Positions 25,455 to 38,707 are shown, numbered from the stretch's first letter. The stretch: DNA of 64,000 nt from Datisca glomerata (GCA_003255025.1 QANY01013855.1:525524-589523), one strand, 5' to 3'. A program made the numbers and translations. Notes: generated by a model not told the origin, from the sequence alone.

Positions 25455-27733
25455 CACTACAAAAATATGACATTCTACAAGAGGCGAATATCCCTGTAAA
25501 AAGTAATCGACAAGGATCATGGGCATCTGTGACAGCCCCTCATATTAAAAGTTCATGTTTTACACGAGACGCAATGCCTCCCGTGTAAAATCATGTGGTA
25601 TCTCACTTTTTACCGGGTTTTTTACTCCTGTAGAATTCTGTTTAATGAGATTTTACAACTCCTATTGAATATATTCAATAGATGTTTTTAATTCTTGTAT
25701 CTTAATATTCATAGAGTTTTGTGTCATATTAAATCAGATACCATAAGATTTTTTAAATCTCATTGATATAGTTTTTTGTTATAAAGATATTTTCCTAGCA
25801 TTTTATAAATATTATTTTTTGTAGTCAGTTTACATACATATTTAACACACTAAAAATTATATGACATCAATGAAACGTTTAATAACATTAATATTTTAAA
25901 AGTATCATCACTAAGTCTAATCATCCACGTATCATCATCATTTGTTGTAAAAAAACTAAACGCATCTAAATGTTTCACCAAATACTAGAAAATTATCACA
26001 AAAGTTAACTAAAATATCATATAAAGCGTAATGTCCAATTCTTCAAACTTTGAACATCCATATTCAATAGCCTCAAGTCATTGTAGGTTCTGCATTATAA
26101 AGCGAACTTAGTTATCAACATTGAACTAAGTTAGCACATTAAAAATTAATGCTAGCTAATCAAATCAATACCAATAACCAAATAAGCATATAAATAGCAT
26201 GAGTACTCACAATTTGCTGTAAATATGTAAATAGCATAAGTACTCTCACTTAAGATGTAAATACCCTAATTTGTAAAAAATCATAGCAATTCAGAAGATA
26301 AAATAGAACCCCGCATACGATCTTGATCACAAGGTACCCAATTTACTAAAAATCAAAGCAATTCAGAAGGCTAACTACTCAATTTACCCGATTAAGCATT
26401 GAAGCAGTAAAAGAGGGATCTTTCAGCTCATAAAAATAAGAAAATAATTATCAAGATCACAGATAGGTGGAAATTTTGAAATGGGTACCTCAGATTTGGT
26501 GATAGTTGAGACTAATCTATGTTTTGAATCAGTGTAGTGTTTGATAAAGATGTTTCAATCTCTCTTACTCGAAGAAGAATCAATTTTCCCTTTCGATGAT
26601 CCATCTTGATTGTTGGGCTTGACCTTAACTACACTGGTATTAGTCTCTGTAGCCATGGAAACAGAGCTATGCTAATCTTTTCTCTATAATTGCTAACAGA
26701 AGCATTACCAAACTCATCAGTAATCACATATAAAATGAATATGAGTACACATGAAGAGGGGACTGAAATGGTCTTTCTCTTCCTCCAAAGCGAAGTTCTC
26801 CTTAGTCCTTTTGCCCACCAAGACCGCAACCTGCCGGAAAGAATGTAAATAAGGTAAAATTGATGTTTGCAGGGACAACATTTAAGCAGTTAGAACTCTT
26901 AACCGAACCAATAAATTTGCTAAAGCTGACCAACTATACTACAATCTCTACTAATCCACTTTAGATGATAAGAATTAAATGATTTGAAAGTCTTTTTTAT
27001 GTGAGTCATGAGATTAGTTATCTCCCAAGGAGAAGAAACAATGCCATTAAAGTGGTTAGCCACATATTTTGAGTCACTTACAATGAGAATGTCTGCCAGC
27101 CATTTCTTTTTACCAAATCAACACCTTCTACAATTACCTTTAGCTCAGCTTGAAACACATTACTGTAGAAAACTTTTTCTAGAAAAGTTAATAACATCTC
27201 CAGAATCATTTCTCGCAACATATCCTACTAAGGCTGCAAGAGGACAAGAAAGGAAAGAAGCATCAACATTATTTTTTAATAAAACCTATAGGTGGAAGGG
27301 ACCAAGTATTCTTGTACAGAGGAGAACTATAACCAGAAATCATTCAAAATATTGATGTTAAGACCATTTACCAATGTATGTGGCAACGATGGAGAGAGGC
27401 TAGGGCTGGGACCCTATAGTGACGATGGTTGTGGTGACGACGAGCGTTGACGATGATTGAGAGAGGCTAGGGCACTCGGAGGCTGCAGTGATGGGGTTGT
27501 GGCGACGATGGGCAATGGTGATGATCAAAAGAGGTAGGGCACTCAGCTGCTCACTGGTAAAAGAGGAAAGTGTACAATTTAAGTCCTTGGCGCAAGACAA
27601 AAAATTTTAAGTCTGTCATATCACTAGATTTTTTGATGAGGTTCATTTTAAATGTTATGATTGTATTTATTTCACAAGAAAAAATAGTAAACCATATCAT
27701 TAAATCTTGTAGAATCACATTTTTCTTGTAGGG
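25455..27733. mobile_element. Nested CACTA-like element inside the outer CACTA
   Basis: The left end CACTACAAAAATATGACATT and the inverted right end CCCTACAAGAAAAATGTGAT are related. Both continue with ATTCTACAAGA, so the inverted similarity spans about 28 bases. The trinucleotide ATG is duplicated on each side (25452-25454 and 27734-27736). Subterminal TTTTACACGAGA/CCTGTAGAATTC words recur near the left end. No transposase frame is recognised inside; the short frames at 26629-26829 and 27008-27355 match nothing I know. It is a non-autonomous element younger than its host. Confidence 0.7.
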
Positions 27734-28234
27734 ATGAACCTGTGATTTAACTCTCTCATGTTCTGCACGTGGAACGAACGCCTCTTCAAAAAACTGATGG
27801 TTGCTCTGCGATCCAAAACATTGGTGGAGTTAGACCTAATCCCATTCCACGGACTCGTTTAGGATGCTCTGGAACCATAACTTCAGAAAATACATCTCTA
27901 GGGGTGATATTTTTCTCATCCTGCATTTAGCTTGTCAGAAGTTCTTGCATTTTCTCCTACAACACAAATAAATAATTCAATCACATATGTGACAAATATA
28001 GTTGAAAAAATTAAAAATATAGACAAATATAGACTTAAAAATAATGTTTACAGCTCTAGAAGCAGATTCTTGATCTACCAAATTCCCACCTTTGCGTTTA
28101 TGCGTTTCTATGAATAGTTCGACCGCATTGGGATCTCTCCCCAACACTTTTGTTAATCATTATGTTTAAAAAATTATATTTTGATTGTAATACTAAAAAC
28201 AAAAATATTACTTATAATGAAAAAGATTTACGTT

Positions 28235-29349
28235 TCATTTCATATTATTTTTTAACATAGCTTTTATGATGTATACTTTATTATAACTAACACTCAGTGC
28301 TCCAAATGGGTTGAAACCATCACTAGCCAAACCAAGTCTGACATTATATGGTTCAAATGAGAATTTAGTATGTCTAGAGCCAAATGATTTCTTAGCAGTC
28401 GAATTAGTAGAATGTCTTAAAACACCATCTTCAATACGCTTTACATGATACCATTTCATATCATCAGCAGTTTTAGATGACATATATAATCTCTGTAACC
28501 TTTCTTTTAAAGGAAAGTAACGCATCACTTTAGCAGCTTTTGACTTCTTCTTTTTTCCTTAAAATTGAGATGTACTCTCACCCTCCTTGGTTATCCACCT
28601 TGAAGTACCACAAATAGAACGTGATTGTTCTTGTTCTCTGTCTTTCCAATATAATATGCGGCCATTTGGACAAGCATGTATCTTTTCACACCCAAGACCC
28701 AACTTTTTTATAATCTTTGCAGCTTCATAAAATGTTTTTGGCAACTCACATCCATCTTTACACAATAACTCAAGCAACCCTGATAGTGCATCAGCACTCA
28801 ATCCGTGAAGACACTTGGTATGGTAAAGATGCACAATAAATGAGAGTTTTGAAAAACTTTTGCATCCTGAATATAAGGGTTCATTACTATCTCTAACTAA
28901 GTCAGATAAATCATTCACATCTGCGTGTTGAGCATCATTTAGTTGTTCATTCATATTATTAGTAGTTGATTCTGTTTGTAAACCATGTGTTCCTCTCTCA
29001 TTATCCTCAACTCCAAATGTATCACGCAATAAGTCATGCATATTGTCATCACAAGCTTCATACACAGATGTATGGTTCACATTTCTTTCATTAAACTCTT
29101 CTCCATTTGAATTTTACAATATGAATTCACCATGAAAAAACTAACGTGTATAACCAATGCAAAATCTATTACACATCAAGGGCCCATGCACACTCTCTCT
29201 ATTCATCCGCAGCGTATTCACACAACGTTTACATGGACACAAGATCTTACCATTTACAGAAGCTCTTTCAAAAGCAAAAACAAGAAACTCATCAACTCCA
29301 TTAAGGTACTCTTGACTAACTCGAGATTTTCAATCCAACTTTTATCCAT
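28235..29349 (-). pseudogene. CACTA TNP2-like transposase, frameshifted 5' part
   Basis: Translation on the minus strand starts at ATG 29347-29349 with MDKSWIEN. After a one-base frameshift it continues YLNGVDEFLVFAFERASVN and ILCPCKRCVN, the transposase-associated N-terminal domain. The next segment (29080-28559) carries the KIHACPNGRILYWKD and ICGTSRW motifs that precede the catalytic domain. A third segment (28528-28235) carries VLRHSTNSTAKKSFGSRH and NVRLGLASDGFNPFG, the start of the TNP2 transposase domain. The reading stops there; the rest of the catalytic region is not visible. This is known CACTA architecture, and the break-up is seen directly. Confidence 0.85.
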
Positions 29350-29512
29350 ATTAAAATCAATCTGTACATGGATTTGCCCACTCCTTTTACAGTAATATTC
29401 CTATTTTTACAGGAAAAAAACCCATTAATAAGCAAAATTGAGAGTAGAAGAAGAATAAAGAAGCTAAAGAGGAAGAATATGGCAATGACTTACATCCATA
29501 TTGAGGCTTTCT

Positions 29513-29570
29513 GATGGAAAGAAGGAGTGGAAGACAAAAGTGATGGAAAGAAGGAGTGGAAGACAAAAGT
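29513..29570. repeat. Exact 29-bp tandem duplication
   Basis: A 29-bp unit beginning GATGGAAAGAAGGAGTGG occurs twice head to tail without a mismatch, inside the outer CACTA. The perfect identity suggests a recent slippage or repair event. Confidence 0.85.
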
Positions 29571-30658
29571 TGGTTTTTTTTATCTTATAATCAGTTGTTG
29601 CCCCTTTGCGGCTGGCTTATAGACCGAAGTTACAACTGGTATGGTTATAAAAGTAGTAAAAAGAGCCATTAGAACCATATATATATGATGTACATATTTA
29701 TACATATACATATATATAGTACATTTTTAATGTATATACAATAAAAACATATGTCAGATATAAACTACAGTCTCTATCGTTGCTACTCAATAGCATGAAC
29801 CGCGACCTGGATTACTAACTTAAATCAAATCACATAAACAAGGATTGATGAATAATGAATTCCAAGGACCTCATTTCAAGAAAATGAAAGGTAATCGCGC
29901 AGGCATCGTACAGAGGACAAAACTTACCTCTATTAGGCTCATGGCACTTGGTCGTGATACCCAATTCATTTATTTTCTGACACGTTAATGCATCCATCCA
30001 TCAAGATTTTTTCAACTTGGGTTAGTTGATGGCATTTAAAGTTTGATAACCAAAAAAAGAAAAAAAACATCTCATGTCACAATAATATCTTGTTTTGCCG
30101 TTTATGTTTGGACATTTAGATTTTTTTCAATGGAAGCATCGAAAGAGATAGAAAAAAGCTTAGCAGAGCTGCAACATATTTCATTAATCCCTTCAGATTT
30201 CATTAGCAGATCGAGACCCAATTCATTTACAAAACAAAAAAAGAGAAGCTCCATAGCATAAGGCAGAGAGTGAGAGACAAAGAGAGACTCACGGGGAAGA
30301 TCGATGACGGAAGAGACGAGGCGTGGATTAATGGTGATCGACGACGAAGATTGACGGGGAAGAGATGAGCCGTGTATGAGCGGTGATCGACGGCGAAAAC
30401 CGATGGGGAAGAGACGAGGCGTGGATCGATGAGCGGCTAGATCCTCTAAATCGCCTGAGGGTGTGAGAGTCTGAAGAAGGAAAAGTAAATCACGGGTTAA
30501 GGAAAAATCTAGGGATTTAAAGACATTTTAGCGACGGTTAATGAAGCGCCGTTATCATGAGAAAAAACCGGCACCGAACATACTCACCGCTTTTTTTACC
30601 AGCGGTTGCCATAACCGCCGGCATAAAACCATCGCGAAATGCAGTTTTTCTTGTAATG

Positions 30659-31206
30659 AAATGTTGTGTCACTGTCATCATTTGACCGCAAGTAGTCTAG
30701 TTCAACATTAGTTTTATTTTATTGAAATTCAATAGAGTTCTTGAGACTCTTGTGCAAGAATCTATCCAAATGGTTTTATTTGTAATAGCGTTTAGACTCT
30801 TTTGCAAGGATCTATCCTACTAATTTTATTTGTAATTGAGTTTTGCTGTCTATGTCTATATTTTATGTTTTGAAAAGCTATTCACTCACACAAGACACGC
30901 ATACTTAAACTATTCGAGCAACAACTCATGTATTATTGATAAATTACTAGTAATACAAACTTCTGATAAAAGTTATTGCTATTATTAATTTCATTACTCG
31001 TTTCTTTCGAGGCGATTGAACCTCTAAAAGTGAAAAGCAATACCCTCATTTATCGAAACACAAAGCTACCCTCGAAAGGCTTGGCCATGCTATAGTCAAA
31101 GGACTTGGGAAAAAGAACAGCCGAATGAGTGGACAGGAATTATAAAAGAAAATAAAGAAAGTGCAAAGTGGGAAATTACGTTATTCATTTCGTGGACATG
31201 CATAGG
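30659..31206. other. Intergenic; 3' side of the IDD gene
   Basis: AT-rich DNA between the CACTA right end and the IDD stop codon. It probably includes the IDD 3' untranslated region and holds no other supported feature. Confidence 0.4.
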
Positions 31207-33333
31207 CTAATCACGCCAAGGCATTTGGTTGAGATTCTGCTGCCCAAGCCCAGCAGTAATATTGAAGAAATTACCATTAGTGAATGCTCTTAGACCCAAA
31301 AAATCCCTTGTCAATCCCACATCATTCCGTCCACCTCCTCCACCGTTGCTCCCAAAATCGGTCACCTCCACCTTATCTTCCGGCGAAATTTCAACCCCAT
31401 GATTTGGATCCTTCCTCTGACGCAAAATCCCATTAATCGCTTCTTCAAATGACGACTCATGAAACCCATGATCACCAGAAGACAAAGAAACCATCATATC
31501 ATGTAGAAGAAGATCAGAAGACCTCCCTGCCGCTGACAAGCTCTCAGCCGCCTGCTGCTCAGAGGTGACAGACTCTGCTTTATTCCCGAAGGCTGCTAAC
31601 CCGTCCCCCATTTCTTCACGTGAACACAAATCCCAACCAGACCCACCCATGGATGATGTCGTAATTTGACCTGAACATAACCCAATATTACCATTTCCAT
31701 ACAATAGATGATGACCTTGGTGGGACCCGATTAATGGAGATGGGCTGGGGCTACTCATTGTGGACCCCATTCGGGCTGCTTTTTGCAGTAATGCTGTGGC
31801 GGACATGTGAGAAGGAGAAGTAGTGGAATTAGGGTTAGGGTTTTGAAGGGTAAACAAGGGGGATTGGCTTAACGAGGTGGAAAACAGAGAGGGGACTGAG
31901 GCTGAGGTTGATTGATGTAGGGTTAATGGGTGTTGGGTGGGTAACCAGGGGGGGATTTGAGGGGTTGAATTGAAAATTTGTTCTGTTTTGAGGGGAAATG
32001 GGTAATGGTTTTGATTTGGGAGTTGGGATTGGGGAAAGGGAAAAAGTGGGTTTGAGGAGGGGGTTGTGCTTTTGACATTTTCTTGAGATAAAGCATCACA
32101 GAAAGCTCTATGAGTTATGAAACTATCCCTCCTGAAAATCAACCGTACAATAATTCAAATATATATATATATATTTGGTTATGAGTTATTATCGTCTTGA
32201 AATAAGAGTTAACCGTACAATAATTAAAATATAATATCATGTACAATAATAATTTTCCAATGCATGAATTACTAATAAGTAATAATGATGATAGTGATAA
32301 TCATCAATGACAATGTAACATGAAATTTATGCGCACAATATCATTTATATATTTAAATATGTCTAATCAAATATTAATTTAAGTTCATCATCTTCAACTA
32401 TCAAAAGAGTATAAGAACTAATTAATTAAACTTGGGTTTTAAACTTCTTACCTAGAAAAAATGGTACCACAATCACATTTATATTCTCTGGTGCCACAAA
32501 TCTTGGAGTGAGCTTTCCAATCCGATTGAACAGCATATTTCTTTGAGCATTTCTCACACTTCCATTTCTTCTCACCATGCTTTCTGCAAAAGTGCTTTTT
32601 AATACCAGTGAGGTCCCCAAGAGCCCTAGATGGATGATGGTGCACACACGTTGGTTCTGGGCATACATATACCTTCCTTCTCACTTCCTTTCCTGTTCTT
32701 TGCTTTAGCTTCCATGGCAGATTGTGGCCTCTCCTGTGTAACTGAAGATTTTGATCTCTTTTAAACCCTTTATTACATATCTCGCAGAAGAATCTGTTTG
32801 TTGCTAAGAGTGTTTTGGGTGATAAAGCTACCACTTCTGCTTCTGGGTCTGATTCAAAACCACATAGTTTTACAAAATTGATCAATTAATTGGTTTAAAA
32901 CAATACAAATAAGTTGAATATATTTAGGGTGCCTTCTGGTTTAGTGATTCGAAATCGAATTTAACAATGGAAATAATATCATATTTTTAATCGAATTTAA
33001 CAAATTTTTTATGGTATAGATTTTCTAGAAACATGTTAAAAAAATAGTTTTCAAATTAATAGTAAAAAGATTAAAGTGAATATTTAGAGCAAAAAATAAA
33101 GAAAAAGGAAATAGCAGTTGAATTAATTATAGGTTCACTTCACCTGGGTTGCCAGGAAGGCTTCGCTTCTTCTTAGAAGGAGGAGGTGGTTGATTTGTTG
33201 AATCGGATGAGTAGAGTTGAGAGTAGAGAGACGTAGCAGTAGTAGGAGTTTCATTTCTTGAACTTGAAGAGTCATGACTTATTTGATCTCCCGATGCTGC
33301 TGATGTCAATATGGACATATTTTCATCCCCCAT
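31207..33333 (-). CDS. C2H2 zinc-finger INDETERMINATE-DOMAIN (IDD/BIRD) transcription factor
   Basis: This is a nuclear DNA-binding regulator of the plant-specific IDD family, whose members act in root patterning, gibberellin signalling, flowering and metabolism. Three minus-strand exons, 33144-33333, 32452-32848 and 31207-32131, join in phase to 503 aa. A Ser-rich start leads to the basic KKKRSLPGNP (54-63), then the ID domain (about 74-210) with four zinc fingers. The first is FFCEICNKGFKRDQNLQLH and the second begins YVCPEPTCVHH. The last two are in KWKCEKCSKKYAVQSDWKAH and YKCDCGTIFSRRDSFITH. The C terminus keeps the two family motifs MSATALLQKAARMGST (about 305-320) and TRDFLGL (about 470-476). 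The intron after GNP and the one inside the fourth finger (FSR/RDS) fit the family. I cannot say which IDD member it is. No defect seen. Confidence 0.96.
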
Positions 33334-33556
33334 TAATCCTCCTCTCGTTCTATTCTTTCACTCTTATTGAATTTATAACTACTCTCATTTATGAGCACAG
33401 ATATTATGTTCTACCCAAATATCCTAAGATCTTTATATGCACACCCCCTAATTGAGATGAGATGGGATTTGGGAATAAAAGAAAAAAGAAAATTCAAAGA
33501 AATGGATAAAAGAAGATAGAATATATGAAGAAAATATAATCAGGTGTGTGTGAGCG

Positions 33557-33558
<2 letters not shown>

Positions 33559-33610
<52 letters not shown>
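33559..33610. repeat. (GA)26 microsatellite in the IDD upstream/leader region
   Basis: An uninterrupted GA run of about 52 bp lies some 230 bp upstream of the IDD start (CT on the gene strand). Such GA/CT tracts near starts are common in plants and can bind BPC/GAGA-binding factors; that role is inference here. Confidence 0.85.
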
Positions 33611-33612
<2 letters not shown>

Positions 33613-33739
33613 TGGGAGGTGATTTTGAAGGAGAAATTATTGTCTATTCTCACGTGCATACTTACTGTCTTTTCCTCTGTTCCTCTTTCAATAATTTTTG
33701 TGTTTTTTACTTACACTAGTTTCCTCTCAATCGCTTGAG

Positions 33740-36729
33740 TTTTAATATTAATATTGAGTTTTAATTGATGTAAAATGATTTGTGATCGATAAATTACATG
33801 TTAATAGACTGTGTTAATTAAAATTGAATGTATGTTTATGAAAAGTAATTAACCACTTTGATAATTCTGACATGGGTAAACGAGAAGAATTAAAAGATAA
33901 GCCCCTTTTCTTCTGCACACTTAACTCTGTCATGATTGCTTCACTGATTATATTCCACTAGACATCCTCATGGAAAACAGTAAATCTTTTCTTCTCTCTC
34001 TCTGTTTTCCTTTTTCAAAATTAAAAAAAAGTTAATTTCGGTAGTTCGTCCTCTTTTTCTTTCTTATGATTGAAGTTATAAATGAATTTAATTTTTTATT
34101 GAAAATGAATTGCATAAATATATTAATTAAGCTTGGTGCTTTCATTTTCATGGGATTAGAAAATTAGAAAATTATTAGAAAAAAGAGAATAAAAAAGAAA
34201 TAGGTCGGTCCCCAATTACCAATTAGGCAAATGCTGCCCAGCCCCTCACTTGTTAATTAATTGTGTCTGAGCAGTACACAGGTGTGAAACAGAGATATCT
34301 TTGAACGAAGCTGAATCCTTTCTCGTGAGGGCACGGCATCAGATGAAAAATATACTTATTTATTTATTTAATGGCTTAATGTCTTACAATTTGATTCTTT
34401 TGTAATTATAGGATTCTGCCGTTGTTTAATAACATTCGAGATGTAATCACATTTGAACCGTTAAATTGAATTTAGACGGCTCTAAACAAGTTAAAAAATA
34501 CAAATACAATTTTGTTATAATGCGCGTCCTCTATAATTTTTTTGGGTAATTTAATTATTTGATTTTTCTGCATTAGGGCACCGTGTTACACAAAATTTTT
34601 ATTTACGTTTTGAATTATTTTAACTCAAAGAAATACTATATTAAAAATAACATTTATTTCTCTTCCAGGTTTTAAATAGATTATTTCATACTACAAATTG
34701 AGGGGTTATTTGTTGCATATTGGCAAAACTATAACGTAATATGTTCGATGCGTCACGTTAATTTAAGTCTATGGAGAATTTATTAAAGGATAAAAAACTA
34801 TAATTCATGATCACATATACGCTAAATTAGCAGATTTTGTCTAACAAATGCTTAATTATAAAAAAAAGCTTAATGCAGATACTAAAATTAATCAAAGAAT
34901 AAACACACACAAGAGGTGTGATGGTTGTTAAATAGACAAAATTTCTTAAAATGATTTAATCCTTTTACTCTTCCATCAAAGATTTGAGCAAAAAAATATA
35001 AATTCTCATTATTTGTATTCAAAAGTAAGTTAGAAATTGAAAAAAATAGATCATTTAATTATGAAACATAATTTTTTTAACTGGATCAATACTTTCAATT
35101 GAATGGGAGAAAGTTTCATGGATAAAGGCGAAAATATCTACTTCAAATTGTAATTAAATCTTCAATTTTTAATTTATCTAAGAAATATGAAAGCAAAACA
35201 AAATAACTTTGAAACAATGTCTTAATATCTACTTCAAATCGTAATTAAATCTTCAATTTTTAATTTCTATAAAAATATGAAAGCAAAACAAAATAACTTT
35301 GAAACAATGTTTTTAATATATTATAGACATTAACGTATTGTTTTAGTTCGTGAAAACAAAATAATTGTGCATTTTTACAATTAGTCTTGTGTAAATTTAA
35401 TATTTCTTTACCTCACATTATGGTGGAAGGTCTGACAATGACTCGGTAAACAAAAACACAAACGGAATAACAAAAATTAATTAGTTTAATTTTGTGCATA
35501 AATGATAAGAATGAATGAAAATAGTCTGCCCGATTTTTTGAAATTGGATCCGCTGGGATTATGTTTGTCTAATTTAAATTATTGATTCATTTTTAGAGTT
35601 CATTTCAGCCTTTAACAATTGTTTTTAAGAGAAATTAAAATTATTACAAATGAAATAAACGATTAAGATTTAATCTAATTATATATTCTCGTATTGTCTC
35701 CAACTTGAAATGAACATTATCTTAAAAAAAACTGTAAAATGAACATTAAAACAGACAAAGGTCAATAATGCCGGTGGACATGATATCTGAGAACAGCAAA
35801 AACCAATCTCCATCTTTTTCATGATTACTCAATTGTCTTTCTCACTCCTATTTTTCTCTTTCTTCATCATTCTCCAAACGATTTTTTTTCTTTCTTTTCT
35901 TCAAGAATCAAACTGAATTAGTCAGCACACGGTATTGTTTTTACATATCTTATAATTTGCCACGAAAATCACTCGAACCTAGCCCTTTAAAAAACATAAA
36001 TAGATTTTCAACCTAATTTATCATAACATTTAGGATTGAATTGTTTACTAAATATGATTGTCATATCTAGTTATGTATGATAATTTATGATGTGATAAGT
36101 GATAATTCATGATTATTATATTTGATGCAAGTTAATTTTTGTTGTAAATTTGTTTAGATAACAAATATTTACTTAAACGCTATTTTAGTTGCATATTATC
36201 TAAAAAAGTATTTTGAATTATAATTTTAACATTAATTTTTGTTATTTTTATTGATATTTAACTAAATTAATAGTGCTTGAACAAATTTAATAAAGATGAT
36301 CTTTAATTATATTAATAAACAAGTGATATAATGAAAATTATTTTCACGTGAAATTTTATCACTAACATTAATGATTTATTATTGATATTTAAATAAATTA
36401 ATAATACCAAACTAAAAGTTAATTTTAATTAAATAAATAAAATGAGAGGAAAAGTAAGAGAAATAAGTGGTTTTTACATTGCAAATGAGGATTGCTTGCT
36501 TCCATTTTCACTTACAATTCAATTACTTCAAAAAATTACAAACTAAGATTGCGTGCAAATTATAATTGTAACTTTATTTAAAGATTACTTAAAATAAACA
36601 TGATAATTCAGTTATAAGAGGATTACAAGGAGGATAGTGCGAACAAAATGGAGCCTTAATGATTTCTCTTTTGTCAAGCAAAACACAATGACTTGATTAT
36701 ATAACAATGTGAACAAACATACATAATTT
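33740..36729. other. Intergenic, AT-rich; no gene seen
   Basis: I saw no supported ORF, RNA gene or transposon terminus in about 3 kb. The one clear structure is the tandem duplication at 35133-35310. Confidence 0.45.
35133..35310. repeat. 91-bp tandem duplication
   Basis: A unit starting AATATCTACTTCAAAT and ending GAAACAATGT occurs at 35133-35220 and again at 35224-35310, with about 4 differences and small indels. It looks like a local duplication in non-coding DNA. Confidence 0.85.
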
Positions 36730-37443
36730 TAGATGGAAAAACTATTTAGCTGAAACTCAAGATCCAAGACCTAGTCAGTAAGGGCTTCATAACACTAGGC
36801 AAGTGGTCCGAGATAGACATTCACCTAAAGGGTCTGGGATGGTGAACCTGTTCAAGATGTTATCTACAATACGGCTGAAGAGGTCATCGTCAAGCATGGT
36901 CTCAGCCGTGTCTTGTATAATATTGAGTAAGACGAGATCCAACGTCCACTAGGCCTCATGCGAAACCACAGGCTGAGGAATGCGATGTCACCATAGACTA
37001 AAGGGCCACACCAACATAGGAAGTTGATCCAGGCTTGTAGCCTCCAAGCCCCCAATTTTAATCGAGGCTGAGGCTGAGGCCTAAACCTATTTCAACTATC
37101 GTCCATTAAGGTCTACCTTGCTTTTAGGAGGACAACTAATGGTCTTCCTCATATGGAAACTTTTCCTCTCTAGGTAAATGGATTAGGTAAGTTATAAGTT
37201 AGTAAAAGTAACCCAAATGGAGAGATATTTGTCCAAGAATATTTCATTTTCCTATTTCAAATTCAAAAAAGAGATCTTACGAGATAGGACCATAGACCTG
37301 ATCTCATTTATACATTTCTATAAATAGATAATGTAATCAAAACACAAACAATATCCAGTTCCCTCTATCACCCTCATTGATGTGATTCTTCAAAAACACT
37401 GTGTTGATTTAATCGTCCGAGTGTGATACGCACGACACCACAT
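36730..37443 (+). repeat. LTR-like sequence followed by a primer-binding-site-like motif
   Basis: A GC-richer block ends CGCACGACACCACA, directly followed by TTGGTGTCAGACC at 37444. This is close to the TGGTATCAGAGC initiator-tRNA primer site of many plant LTR elements. A TATA-like CTATAAATAG lies at about 37318, some 125 bp before the end, as in an LTR. Part of it resembles 23340-23930. No gag or pol follows, so it is a solo or truncated 5' LTR. The left limit is approximate. Confidence 0.45.
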
Positions 37444-37785
37444 TGGTGTCAGACCAATAACTTTCACAACCATTCTTCTTTTTCAGATCATGCATGAATC
37501 ATCGAGAGATGCGTGATGATCCATTGACCATAGATGATATAAGATTTTGTACAATCACAATAAAAGAATCGGTGATCTAACATTACACCTTCTAGTTAGT
37601 TCGTTCAATCTTATTCTCGACTATTCTTACAAGTATTTTGACTTTCCAGCTAGATATAATCAGAGTCCAAGTCAAGAACAAAATTTAAAATGAGTTAGGC
37701 TTAATCTTTAAGATTACTTTATCGTATATAGTATGTATTTATCATTGATCAACTCAACTCATATCATATGCATGTAATTCAATGA

Positions 37786-38328
37786 AAAATACTAGGAGTA
37801 GGCGCCTGATCAAAGGCCTTACGTGATAGGGGCTCGGAGGTCCAGAGCTTTAGGAACAATAAGAACATATGCTTAGCAGAATAATGTGCCAACCACTCGC
37901 ACTTTTTAACTTCCTTAACCTACTTCATTTTAACTAGAGTTTCGCGAAAAAGAACTAGTTTTCTATTCCTGCTAATAAGGCTAGGCCTTACACCCAAAAA
38001 AGTCAACCACTTTACCTATCTTTTAACTTATCAGGCTAATTGAAAAAAATATTTACTTGACCCGGCTTACCAATTTAAGAAAGTGATTGGGCTATTTCTT
38101 ATTCAACCGACTGAAGCTAGCAATATTTCAATCGCACACTGGAGGTTGGTAAGAAATGAAGGGCGATGCCCTTTAACCTAAGTAGGCTTACCAACAAAGC
38201 AAATGGCACTTGATCAGGCGGAGAGAGGGGGCAGTTTGATTTCAGGTAACTCCCTCGTAACAGGAAGAAGCAATTTTCATTGAAAGAAAATCCCCTTGTA
38301 TAGGGTTCCAAACCTACCAGAAAGGTCT
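37786..38328. other. Possible organelle-derived insertion (NUMT-like composition)
   Basis: This block has more balanced base composition than its flanks and lacks the A/T runs around it. Stretches such as GACTGAAGCTAGC and GGCGGAGAGAGGGGGCAG read like plant mitochondrial non-coding DNA. It has no convincing ORF. I have no alignment, so this is a pattern impression only. It ends where the CACTA element begins. Confidence 0.25.
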
Positions 38329-38707
38329 CACTACAAGAAAACTCATCTCTAGCCACAAAAGTTTTTGCCACAAGAGACAGTTAGGCACTAAAAGCATGTT
38401 TTTAATGACCAGATAAGAATTTCATCGTAAAAGATGACCTATCGCGATGATGTTTTAGCAGAAAAAAATGGGTTGGGCGCATGATTTTTTTTGAACGGAT
38501 GAAAATTTAAATTCATCGCTAAAATACTTACTTTTACTGATTATTTAAATATTTTCACTAAAAGCCTAGTCTTTAGCAACGACGTAAAAGCTTGGCTGCA
38601 CAAAGCATTGCCTTTACTGGCTAATTTATTTGTTGGTTTACTTTGTAATGAATGTAACCAACCTTATCGTTTTAACAAGGTAAGGCAACTCATAAACTAT
38701 TCACCCC

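Larger units (their letters stand above)
24707..30658 (-). mobile_element. CACTA (En/Spm) transposon, outer element
   Basis: The left end CACTACAAGAAAAA and the inverted right end CATTACAAGAAAAA match at 13 of 14 positions. The 3-bp target duplication AAA flanks both sides (24704-24706 and 30659-30661). Subterminal regions (24730-24960 and 30530-30640) are packed with GGCGGTT/AACCGCC words in both orientations, as expected for CACTA transposase binding sites. A TNP2-type transposase remnant lies on the minus strand, so the element reads right to left. A second CACTA element has inserted at 25455. The coding part is frameshifted, so it is probably dead but could be mobilised in trans. Confidence 0.88.

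Noticed and set aside
26629..27600. Short ORFs inside the nested CACTA element
   Set aside because: No similarity recognised and no codon-like structure. Probably chance frames in non-autonomous transposon DNA.
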